A stretch of 21,820 bases of DNA, taken from the NCBI GenBank assembly GCA_964517215.1, contig CAZFBR010000028.1:1-21820 (forward strand), read 5' to 3'. The notes below the pieces were generated by a model. That model was not told where the DNA came from. It saw nothing but the letters and a program-made list of their open reading frames with translations, and did not search any database. The translations under genes and the position numbers were made by a program. Shown one piece after another: positions 16,396-21,820 of the stretch (the stretch's first letter is position 1; each line of letters opens with the position of its first letter). The DNA is from CAZFBR01 sp035353495 [NCBI: uncultured bacterium]. Its GTDB lineage: Bacteria > DAOPZR01.

Positions 16396-17243
16396 GGCCG
16401 CAGTCCCGCGAACTGCTGCGGTTCGCGCCCGGCCATGCGCGCGCGCACCGTTCGGGCCCGGCCGGCCAGTTCCATCAGCCGCGCCAGCGCGGCGGGCGCT
16501 CCGGGCAGTTCGTTCGGCGCCAGCCCGCGCAGGCCGGCAAACCGCGTCGCCGCCAGCACCTGGGCGACCGCATCGGCCGGCGGCAGTGCCAGCGTTGCCG
16601 CCGGCCGGTCGGGCGCATATTCCGCCGCGCACCACAGCATCCGCTCCGGGAGCGGGCAGGCGCGATTGTCCGGCCAGCCGTAGACCGTATCGCCGGCGAG
16701 CAGGACCCGGTCATCCGCCAGCAGGTCGCCGCCGTTGGCGCGCATGAACAGCTGCGCCGCCGTGCTCTTGCCGCGCCCCGATGCGCCGAGGAACAATGCC
16801 AGCCAGCCGTCGCCCGCCACCGCCGCCGCATGCAGGCCGATCAGCCCGCGCGGCAGCAGCGCCAGTTCCAGCGCCGGCAGCAGCAGCATATCCCGGCGCT
16901 GCGCCGGTTGCCAGCGGGTGATATCGCCGGCGTATGTGCCGGTAATGCCGTCGGCGGCCAGCACAAATTCCGCCTGCCGGCATACCTGTGCACGCAGTCC
17001 GCCGGCAACCGCGGAGACCAGCAGTTCGTCTTCCGCCGCGACCTCGCCTGCCGTCAGCGTCCAGCACACCGGCATGGCGTCATGCGCGGCCGGCTGCTCC
17101 GGCAGCGGCAGGGCAAACGGTGTCGTCAGCGCCACCGGCCACGGGCCGCAGGCGAACCGGTAGCATCGTTCTTGACGCACCGGCAGTTGCTCACCTACAA
17201 TGGTTTCTTCGCCGTCAGGCGGGAAAGGATTGCCCGATGTCAT
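16392..17243 (-). CDS. HprK-like P-loop kinase
   Basis: Predicted 283-aa protein whose C-terminal half matches the HPr kinase/phosphorylase fold: LIGLHAAAV (134-142), Walker A FLGASGRGKSTAAQLF (151-166) and LLADDRVLL (174-182). The N-terminal 125 residues form a separate domain without clear motifs. True HprK has a different N-terminal domain and works with HPr; no HPr or PTS gene is present. Homologues next to a PqqD-like protein and an NTP_transf_5 protein recur in many genomes. In some lasso-peptide clusters such kinases phosphorylate the precursor peptide. Here the target is unknown. The gene is 29 bases after the PqqD-like gene and overlaps the permease gene by four bases. Confidence 0.82.
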   Translation of the reverse strand: MTSGNPFPPDGEETIVGEQLPVRQERCYRFACGPWPVALTTPFALPLPEQPAAHDAMPVCWTLTAGEVAAEDELLVSAVAGGLRAQVCRQAEFVLAADGITGTYAGDITRWQPAQRRDMLLLPALELALLPRGLIGLHAAAVAGDGWLALFLGASGRGKSTAAQLFMRANGGDLLADDRVLLAGDTVYGWPDNRACPLPERMLWCAAEYAPDRPAATLALPPADAVAQVLAATRFAGLRGLAPNELPGAPAALARLMELAGRARTVRARMAGREPQQFAGLRP

Positions 17244-17272
17244 TGGCTGGTGCTTTCAGGAACGGCCGGACG

Positions 17273-17542
17273 TCAGGCCGGTTGCAGCAGCTGTTCGCGG
17301 CAGAGCTCGGCCAGCACCTTCTCCGCATCGGCGCGCACCGTGGCGGCGTCAGCGTCGAACTCGCCGGCAATGACCGTACAGGCGCGGGCGAAGCTGGCGC
17401 CCCCCGCGAGTTCCTCCCACAGCCGTGCCCCGACCTCGTTCAGCGAATAGTAGTAGCCCGTGCGCAGGTGCAGGATGAGCACATCGCGGTCGACCCGCCG
17501 CCAGGCCACTTCCTGCTGCGCCACCCGGTATTTCCGTTCCAT
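17273..17542 (-). CDS. PqqD-like peptide-binding protein (RiPP recognition element fold)
   Basis: Predicted 89-aa protein of the PqqD family. It shows the family pattern of strands and winged helix: VAWRRVDRDVLILHLRTGYY, then YSLNEVGARLWEELAGG, then a helical repeat ending VLAELCREQLLQP. PqqD-like domains bind leader peptides and hand them to a modifying enzyme. I take ATG 17542 because a consensus promoter (17550-17578) would start transcription at about 17543, making the message leaderless. An ATG at 17551 (three residues more) falls inside the -10 element. It heads the minus-strand train and is followed by the HprK-like kinase. A peptide substrate is expected from the family but was not found nearby. 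Confidence 0.85.
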   Translation of the reverse strand: MERKYRVAQQEVAWRRVDRDVLILHLRTGYYYSLNEVGARLWEELAGGASFARACTVIAGEFDADAATVRADAEKVLAELCREQLLQPA

Positions 17543-17549
17543 GCGCTGC

Positions 17550-17578
17550 ATGATAGGTTGTCCGCCGGGTGCTGTCAA
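17550..17578 (-). promoter_or_regulatory. Candidate promoter of the PqqD-kinase operon
   Basis: On the minus strand, consensus -35 TTGACA (17578-17573) and -10 TATCAT (17555-17550) are exactly 17 bases apart. The -35 overlaps the start codon of the divergent nucleotidyltransferase gene at 17578. Transcription is predicted at about 17543, next to the ATG of the PqqD-like gene. Confidence 0.65.
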
Positions 17579-18621
17579 TGAATGCCGTCAGTGCGCTGCT
17601 CCGCCTGCTGCTCCGGCCCGACATCGCCCCCTGGGAGCCGTTCAGCGATGCGCTGGCTGATGCGGCCCGGGCGGAACATGTTGCCGGCGCTTGTGCCGAA
17701 CACCACCCCGCTTGCCGCGCTGTTGCCCGTGAACAGGCCGCGCGCGCGCTGGCACTGCCGCGTCAGCTGGCGGAGCTCGATGAACTGCTCGACGAGCCGG
17801 CCGTACTGCTGAAAGGGACGGCCTTCTCCTTTGATTTGTACGCGGCCGATCCGGGCGCACGCCTGCTGTCGGATATCGACCTGCTGCTCACTCCGCCGGC
17901 GGCCGAGCGCCTGCGCCGGCGCCTGCGCGGTCAGGGCTGGCGCATGCTCGACGAATATCCGAATTACTTCTACCTGCCCGATGACGCGCTGCGCCTGCCG
18001 CTCGATCTGCACACCGAACTGATCTGCACCGACCGGCTCAGCGCCCGCGCCTCACTCAATACCGCGCCGGGTGCGGCGCAGCTGCTGGCGCAACGGCAGC
18101 CGCTGCCGGGCTATCGTCGGCTGCAGGTCTTGACCCCGCCTGCGCAGGGGATGGCCATGCTCATGCACCATCTGCTGCATCATGGCGCGCGCGGGGTGAA
18201 GTGGTGGCTCGACTTTCATCGCTGGTGGCTGCAGTATCCCGCAGCGCGCACGACCCTGCTCACCGCTGCGCCGCCGGCCTGGCGGCCGGCACTGGCGTTC
18301 GGGATATGGCTGTATCAGCGCCTCGCCGGCGTCATGCTCCCCGCCACGCTGGCCGAATCCGTGGCGCACGAATACCGCGCGTTCTGGCCGTGGTATGCCA
18401 CGCGCATCTTCGCGCACGAGCGCGAGGCGCCGCTGCGCTATCTCGCCGCCTTTGCCTGGCTGCCGTCGACCGACTGGCCGCGCTATCTGCGCGAACTCGT
18501 TCTGCCGGCACCCGCCGCGCTGCGGGCGTACTACGGCATCAGCGCGCCCGCCGCTGCGCTCTACCTGCGTCATTGGTCCGGCCATGCCCGTCGAATAATG
18601 GCTGGAATTTATCGTTCATAA
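17578..18621 (+). CDS. Nucleotidyltransferase family protein (NTP_transf_5 type)
   Basis: Predicted 347-aa cytoplasmic protein. The nucleotidyltransferase core is VLLKGTAFSFDLYAAD (76-91) followed by RLLSDIDLLLTP (95-106), with the D-x-D metal pair at D99 and D101. The C-terminal part contains LMHHLLHHGARGVKWWLDFH and other Trp/His-rich helices typical of this family. Homologues occur beside HprK-like kinases and PqqD-like proteins, including in lasso-peptide and exopolysaccharide loci; their reaction is unknown. The ATG at 17578 is used; a GTG at 17569 is possible, and neither has a strong ribosome-binding site. It is divergent from the PqqD gene with only about 35 bases between starts, so the two are probably co-regulated. 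Confidence 0.85.
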   Translation: MNAVSALLRLLLRPDIAPWEPFSDALADAARAEHVAGACAEHHPACRAVAREQAARALALPRQLAELDELLDEPAVLLKGTAFSFDLYAADPGARLLSDIDLLLTPPAAERLRRRLRGQGWRMLDEYPNYFYLPDDALRLPLDLHTELICTDRLSARASLNTAPGAAQLLAQRQPLPGYRRLQVLTPPAQGMAMLMHHLLHHGARGVKWWLDFHRWWLQYPAARTTLLTAAPPAWRPALAFGIWLYQRLAGVMLPATLAESVAHEYRAFWPWYATRIFAHEREAPLRYLAAFAWLPSTDWPRYLRELVLPAPAALRAYYGISAPAAALYLRHWSGHARRIMAGIYRS

Positions 18622-18755
18622 TCGCGCCGCGGCGGGTTGGTGCACAATCAAGACCGCCTATCTTTATCGTCGCACATTGTTTTCAGGTGTCACGGTCCCA
18701 GCGGTCCGAAGTTCATGGAATACTCTTCTAATTGTAACATGCAGCAAAACGCAAG

Positions 18756-18778
18756 GGGGCGAATCGTTGATTCGCCCC
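18756..18778. repeat. Perfect palindrome, 10-bp arms
   Basis: Arms GGGGCGAATC and GATTCGCCCC surround the 3-base loop GTT. There is no U-tract directly after it on either strand, so it is not a standard intrinsic terminator. Its form resembles short dispersed palindromes found between genes in many bacterial genomes. It lies 135 bases after the nucleotidyltransferase stop. Confidence 0.7.
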
Positions 18779-19003
18779 GAAAAACATCTCTTAAGTCACA
18801 TCGAGTAGTATCTGGAATTACTTGAAACCATACACATAGTTGCTCACCCACTTTGGTATAGCATACGCGTATAGGTGCACTATCCGGGTCTGCTCGATTT
18901 CGACCTCCTTCCGTTCTATTGTGCCACTCGCATAACACTAATGCCAGCAATTCATAATAAATTTTACCATTTTCAGATAATCATGGCCGCCGTTGCCTTT
19001 CTG

Positions 19004-19012
19004 TGGTATAAT
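19004..19012 (+). promoter_or_regulatory. Extended -10 promoter element ahead of the cassettes
   Basis: The sequence TGTGGTATAAT ends at 19012 and contains a perfect TGnTATAAT extended -10. The -35 region (TGGCCG, 17 bases upstream) is poor, as is usual for extended -10 promoters. Transcription would begin near 19019 and read across the cassette boundary at 19054 into the first cassette gene, in the position of an integron cassette promoter. Confidence 0.55.
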
Positions 19013-19142
19013 ATACCTATGATCGTTACTACACCAACGCGTACAATAAGAAAGTTGGCAATAAAGCGATGAAAGTGGCAGTATGAATGGATAATAGTAA
19101 TATGGCCCCTCGGAAACATAAACGTTGCGGCTCGGTCGGCAG

Positions 19143-19856
19143 ATGAAAACGTTCACTGCCGAGCAGCGCCGATTGTGGTTGTGCGGCATTCTCTGGGCGT
19201 TGCTGACGCTAAATCCCATTAACCTGCTGCCTTTTCGCATAGGCTGGTTGTTGTTAAGTGCCGGACTGGCGGTTTATGTGCTATGGCATTGGCGAAATTC
19301 GCGTCGCCTGTGGTATGGGCTTGGACTTAGTGTATTGCTGGTACTGGGTTGGTTTACCGTCGGCGCACGTCGGACAACAGTAGAGGAAATACGCGCGGAA
19401 TATATCCGCGCGCTAATGGGCTATGAAGGTGTCGGCTATCTCTGGGGCGGCGAGGGTCGGCTGGGCATCGATTGTTCGGGGTTGGTCCGTCGCGGTTTCA
19501 TCGACGCCCAATTGTGGTTGGGTCTAACGCATGGTGACGCGTACGCTCTTGGACTGGCGGCGTTTTTGTGGTGCCATGACCAGTCGGCGGCAGCCATGCG
19601 CGACGGCGAAGCAGGTACAACGATTTCGATTAAGGATAATATCGCACTCAATGCACTCGATTATTCGTGGCTTAATCCCGGGGATATCATGGTAACGTCA
19701 AACGGTGAGCATTGTATGGTCTATCTTGGCAATCGCGAATGGATTAGCGCCGACCCGACAGCAGGCGAAGTATTTCGTGCCAGCGCACCTGATAGTAGGG
19801 TACATTGGTTTATTACCGACGCCCATATCTTTCGTTGGCGTTGGCTGGCGAACTGA
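19143..19856 (+). CDS. Membrane-anchored NlpC/P60-type cysteine peptidase-like protein (cassette 1)
   Basis: Predicted 237-aa protein. The N-terminal 75 residues have about three hydrophobic helices (11-29, 31-48, 56-74). The rest is an NlpC/P60 papain-like domain: GYLWGGEGRLGIDCSGLVRRGF with catalytic C111, NPGDIMVTSNGEHCMVYLG with H190, and a possible third polar residue D204 in WISADPT. Such enzymes cleave peptidoglycan stem peptides or act on other amide bonds. The domain would sit on one face of the inner membrane. The ATG at 19143 is used; a TTG at 19125 would add six residues, and neither has a strong ribosome-binding site. GC content is lower than in the core. Cassette gene; the promoter at 19004 may drive it. 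Catalysis is likely but unproven. Confidence 0.8.
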   Translation: MKTFTAEQRRLWLCGILWALLTLNPINLLPFRIGWLLLSAGLAVYVLWHWRNSRRLWYGLGLSVLLVLGWFTVGARRTTVEEIRAEYIRALMGYEGVGYLWGGEGRLGIDCSGLVRRGFIDAQLWLGLTHGDAYALGLAAFLWCHDQSAAAMRDGEAGTTISIKDNIALNALDYSWLNPGDIMVTSNGEHCMVYLGNREWISADPTAGEVFRASAPDSRVHWFITDAHIFRWRWLAN

Positions 19857-19940
19857 TGCTTGTCAAAATTGGCACTGCGCTCGGTGTAGTTTGGTTACAG
19901 GCTCACGAAGAGACCAGGCGATTGAAATCAGTAGAAAATC

Positions 19941-20006
19941 TGCCAACTTCGCGCTTCTGCGCGCCGCCGCCTGCGGCGTCAGCACGCAGAGCGCTAATCG
20001 TTCGGT
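19941..20006 (+). other. attC site 1
   Basis: 66-bp integron attC recombination site. Left box TGCCAAC (19941-19947), right box GTTCGGT (20000-20006), with the crossover after G20000. The inner arms GCGCTTCTGCG and CGCAGAGCGC pair with one unpaired T, giving the usual extrahelical base. The centre GCCGCCGCCTGCGGC differs from the other two sites. Confidence 0.85.
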
Positions 20007-20029
20007 GACTACAAAACGATGGAAACCAC

Positions 20030-20629
20030 ATGAAAGGTAATGGCAGGAACATTATAGCCAGTTCGTCTAAGAAGCGCCTGCTCATCATATGGTTGCTCTT
20101 TGGGATTTTATTAACAATATGTTGCTGGCCAATCATTCCCCCGGCGATATTTATAGGGGACATTTCCGAAAACAGAATTATTGTTTCTGGTCAGTCGGTC
20201 ACTGGCCCCAATTATGTTATTGTAGACGGGCAGGATATTATCAAAAATAGCATAATTCGAAACTTTGCGATTTCTCAACCAGTTATGCTATTAGACGGAA
20301 TTAATTTGGAGGGAGACTTGCCTGAGCATCACATTAAATACCCTGGCACTTGCGGGACTAATTTCGTGGTCACAGGCAAGATTATTGGTATCAGCAACGG
20401 CGATGCCGGTTATGTCGGAGGGGACGGAATAACTGCGCGTTTTCGGGTAAGCAGTTGGCAACCAATGGGAATCATTCCAAACTTCGAATACGGAGAACAC
20501 TCAGAAATACTATTTCCAATATTCATCATACTTGTTTTCATATTCCCGATTATATTACTGCGCACCATATATTTCTACAAAAATATGAAGTTGATTATCC
20601 GAATCGATAATGCTACCATACAAACATAA
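20030..20629 (+). CDS. Hypothetical two-helix membrane protein (cassette 2)
   Basis: Predicted 199-aa protein that I do not recognise. The first membrane helix is at about residues 17-39 (LLIIWLLFGILLTICCWPII) after a short basic N-terminus. The second is at about 160-182 (ILFPIFIILVFIFPIILL). Between them is a loop of some 120 residues with a GxGxGxG-poor, beta-rich look and one Cys (PGTCGTN), probably outside the cytoplasm. A short charged tail follows helix two. The ATG at 20030 is 29 bases inside the cassette, with GGAAA six bases upstream. AT-rich composition is unlike the core. Being the only gene of its cassette, it should have a selectable function alone, but none can be named. Confidence 0.75.
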   Translation: MKGNGRNIIASSSKKRLLIIWLLFGILLTICCWPIIPPAIFIGDISENRIIVSGQSVTGPNYVIVDGQDIIKNSIIRNFAISQPVMLLDGINLEGDLPEHHIKYPGTCGTNFVVTGKIIGISNGDAGYVGGDGITARFRVSSWQPMGIIPNFEYGEHSEILFPIFIILVFIFPIILLRTIYFYKNMKLIIRIDNATIQT

Positions 20630-20656
20630 AATCTTGGGCATCGACAAGATAAAGAC

Positions 20657-20721
20657 ACCGAACTTCGCGCTCCTGCGCTTCGCCGCTGGCGCGGCTCAAC
20701 GCAGAGCGCTAATCGTTATGC
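20657..20721 (+). other. attC site 2
   Basis: 65-bp attC site. Left box ACCGAAC (20657-20663), right box GTTATGC (20715-20721), crossover after G20715. The core from 20661 to 20717 matches attC site 3 at 56 of 57 positions. The left box, extended to CACCGAAC, is the exact reverse complement of the start of cassette 2 (GTTCGGTG at 20000). Confidence 0.88.
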
Positions 20722-20799
20722 CGTATTTATTGATGATAGTAGCGCAGGTGGCCAACGAACGCGTCGTTTGGCAAAAATATAATTGGGAGGATACTGACT

Positions 20800-21252
20800 A
20801 TGAAAATGCCACGAGTTGCTATGTTGCTTCTTTCGATGGCGTGCTTACTCGTCGGTTGTGGCGGCAAAATGTATGGGATGATTAGAAACACGGGCGATCA
20901 GGTATTAATCTCTTACCAGCAAGGCATGAGTCACGATTCGTTACAAGTCACCTTGCCTGATGGGGAAACCTTCAGGGGCAAGGTCGTGATGGTTGGACAA
21001 TCATCGTCTATTGGATATGGATACGGCACCGTTTCGGCTTCATCAAATTACGGAACATCGGCATATGCTCAAGGTTCCACCTTCAATGTGGTAAATAATT
21101 ACACAGGAAATATGCAAGGGGTCCTATTTGGTGACCGGGGTCACACCATGCGTTGTAGTTTTCAGTACGCCGATTCAAGCGGATTCACTACAGAAGGAGG
21201 CGTTGGTGTGTGTGAAACATCTGACGGCAGAGTTATCGACGTTCAATGGTGA
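20800..21252 (+). CDS. Predicted lipoprotein (cassette 3, first gene)
   Basis: Predicted 150-aa lipoprotein. The N-terminus MKMPRVAMLLLSMACLLVGC is a signal peptide with lipobox LVGC (Cys20). The mature part is Ser/Gly/Tyr-rich in the middle (SIGYGYGTVSASSNYG) and has two further cysteines, in TMRCSF and GVCETS, that could form a disulfide. Beta-rich character and the phrase LPDGETFRGKVVMVG suggest a small barrel. I do not recognise the family. The ATG at 20800 has GGGAGG nine bases upstream. It starts about 85 bases inside its cassette and is followed 33 bases later by a small membrane protein gene, probably co-transcribed. Envelope location is supported; function is unknown. Confidence 0.8.
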   Translation: MKMPRVAMLLLSMACLLVGCGGKMYGMIRNTGDQVLISYQQGMSHDSLQVTLPDGETFRGKVVMVGQSSSIGYGYGTVSASSNYGTSAYAQGSTFNVVNNYTGNMQGVLFGDRGHTMRCSFQYADSSGFTTEGGVGVCETSDGRVIDVQW

Positions 21253-21285
21253 TTAAGCGATACTATTAAAGCCTGGAGAATATTA

Positions 21286-21615
21286 ATGCTGACGAAATGG
21301 ATTATCGGAGCAGCAGCAATGTTCTTATCCTTTTATGCTTTGTTCAAAACGCGATACGGCTTTTTGTTGCTTGATAAAATCGGGGATGAAATTAGTGGTG
21401 TGTTACTTGGTTTGCTCGCAATATACCCAGTTGCGTTTATTCTCGCGCCTTCGGATTTTTCTTTCACAATCGATAGATGGTTTCCTAAAGCAGGTCCATA
21501 TATTACCGGGATGGCTATTGGACTCCTACTCGCAATATTTTGGCTTCGGGCAGAAGTTGAACGATTAAATTCTGAAGAAATCAAAAAGACAAGCGCTGAT
21601 TCAGAGAAACAATGA
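21286..21615 (+). CDS. Small membrane protein (cassette 3, second gene)
   Basis: Predicted 109-aa protein with about three membrane helices: residues 3-20 (TKWIIGAAAMFLSFYALF), about 36-53 (ISGVLLGLLAIYPVAFIL) and about 70-87 (YITGMAIGLLLAIFWLR), then a charged C-terminal tail rich in Glu and Lys. I do not recognise the family. The ATG at 21286 has GGAG seven bases upstream. It shares one cassette with the lipoprotein gene at 20800, and the stop lies 18 bases before the attC left box. Joint transfer of the two suggests they work together, possibly as an envelope complex; this is inference. Confidence 0.75.
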   Translation: MLTKWIIGAAAMFLSFYALFKTRYGFLLLDKIGDEISGVLLGLLAIYPVAFILAPSDFSFTIDRWFPKAGPYITGMAIGLLLAIFWLRAEVERLNSEEIKKTSADSEKQ

Positions 21616-21632
21616 CATGTTACAACCAACCG

Positions 21633-21697
21633 GCATAACTTCGCGCTCCTGCGCTTCGCCGCTGGCGCGGCTCAACGCAGAGCACTAATCGTTGGCT
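21633..21697 (+). other. attC site 3
   Basis: 65-bp attC site. Left box GCATAAC (21633-21639), right box GTTGGCT (21691-21697), crossover after G21691. The left box extended to CGGCATAAC is the exact reverse complement of the start of cassette 3 (GTTATGCCG at 20715). One base differs from attC site 2 across the shared core. Confidence 0.88.
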
Positions 21698-21784
21698 ACA
21701 CAGCGATGATAATAATAAAAATGATAAATGTGTTGTGCCATCACGGCATTGACGGTAACATTTGGGGGAATAATTGAATATCGT

Positions 21785-21820
21785 ATGGCTCGTCGATTGA
21801 ACTGCAAAGTGATAAAGTAT
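21785..21820 (+). CDS. Possible start of a cassette 4 gene, cut by the window end
   Basis: An ATG at 21785 opens a frame (MARRLNCKVIKY) that is still open at the window end. A G-rich stretch (GGGGGA) lies about 15 bases upstream, rather far for a ribosome-binding site. Cassette genes usually start within about 100 bases of the boundary, here 21692, which fits. Twelve codons are too few to judge coding. Confidence 0.3.
   Translation, partial: MARRLNCKVIKY

Larger units (their letters stand above)
18622..19054. other. Intergenic transition into the cassette array
   Basis: About 430 bases without a credible gene, where GC content drops from the core level. It holds a perfect palindrome (18756-18778), an extended -10 promoter element (19004-19012), and the left boundary GTTGGCA (19054-19060) of the first gene cassette. 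I looked for a short precursor peptide for the PqqD module and for an integrase start on both strands and found neither. Confidence 0.5.
19055..21820 (+). mobile_element. Integron gene-cassette array (no integrase in window)
   Basis: Three attC sites in the same orientation divide this region into cassettes at 19055-20000, 20001-20715 and 20716-21691, plus an unfinished one from 21692. All cassette genes read rightward. The left box of each attC is the reverse complement of the first bases of its own cassette: CACCGAAC pairs with GTTCGGTG, CGGCATAAC with GTTATGCCG, and TGCCAAC with GTTGGCA at 19054. This is the signature of cassettes circularised and inserted by an integron integrase. No integrase gene lies in the window. 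The array may be an integrase-less cassette cluster or the near end of a longer integron. Confidence 0.85.

Noticed and set aside
16392-18621. Complete lasso-peptide biosynthesis cluster
   Set aside because: The PqqD, kinase and nucleotidyltransferase parts fit, but there is no transglutaminase-like protease, no asparagine-synthetase-like cyclase and no recognisable precursor within the window.
18756-18778. Rho-independent terminator
   Set aside because: The stem is perfect, but no T-run follows directly on either strand.
18637-18950. Small open frames on both strands as precursor peptide genes
   Set aside because: They begin at TTG or GTG without ribosome-binding sites and show no leader-core pattern.
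19941-21697. CRISPR array from three similar repeats
   Set aside because: The repeats are 65 bp and spaced 700-1000 bp apart with genes between them; they fold as attC sites.

Overview
The window is a high-GC Gram-negative chromosome segment with AT-richer accessory DNA at both ends. The core (about 5.0-18.6 kb) is strongly GC-rich and its genes use GTG and TTG as well as ATG starts. It carries two predicted lipobox or periplasmic-type proteins, which fits a didermic bacterium. I cannot place the phylum from sequence alone. No rRNA or tRNA gene or CRISPR array was seen.

Left accessory region (1-4.5 kb). Three minus-strand genes lie here: an OLD-family ATPase/TOPRIM nuclease (206-2107), an unrecognised 224-aa protein (2489-3163), and a coiled-coil XRE-type regulator (3285-3773). 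A divergent unknown gene (3987-4499) lies across a repeat-rich regulatory region. The first two genes are clearly AT-richer than the core and look like an acquired defence-type block. A small promoter/hairpin/terminator unit (about 4.86-4.94 kb) precedes a ferritin-like gene (5058-5531).

Core (5.6-17.5 kb). Eleven minus-strand genes run in one direction, many with 4-8 base overlaps. In transcription order they are: PqqD-like peptide-binding protein, HprK-like P-loop kinase, ArsB/NhaD-type permease, class B acid phosphatase lipoprotein, NAD kinase, RecN, family 2 glycosyltransferase, a small unknown protein with a C-terminal hydrophobic segment, SAM methyltransferase, a nucleotidyltransferase, and an 899-aa fusion of alkaline-phosphatase-like, GT2 and Rossmann-like domains. 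A second nucleotidyltransferase (17578-18621, NTP_transf_5 type) is divergent from the PqqD gene. PqqD + HprK-like kinase + nucleotidyltransferase is a recurring module also seen beside lasso-peptide and polysaccharide loci. No precursor peptide, lasso protease or cyclase is visible here. The glycosyltransferases, methyltransferase and phosphatase-like domain point to surface glycan work, with housekeeping nadK and recN embedded in the same train. A good internal promoter at about 10.45 kb may separate the last three genes.

Right accessory region (18.6-21.8 kb). This is the most distinctive part: an array of integron gene cassettes in AT-richer DNA. Three attC sites of 65-66 bp (19941-20006, 20657-20721, 21633-21697) share outer arms, and two are nearly identical. 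The left box of each site is complementary to the first bases of its own cassette, exactly as expected for integrase-made cassettes. The cassettes encode a membrane-anchored NlpC/P60-type protein, a two-helix membrane protein, and a lipoprotein plus a small membrane protein. A fourth cassette runs off the window. An extended -10 promoter sits just before the first cassette boundary. No integron integrase gene is present, so this is either a cassette cluster lacking an integrase or part of a larger integron.
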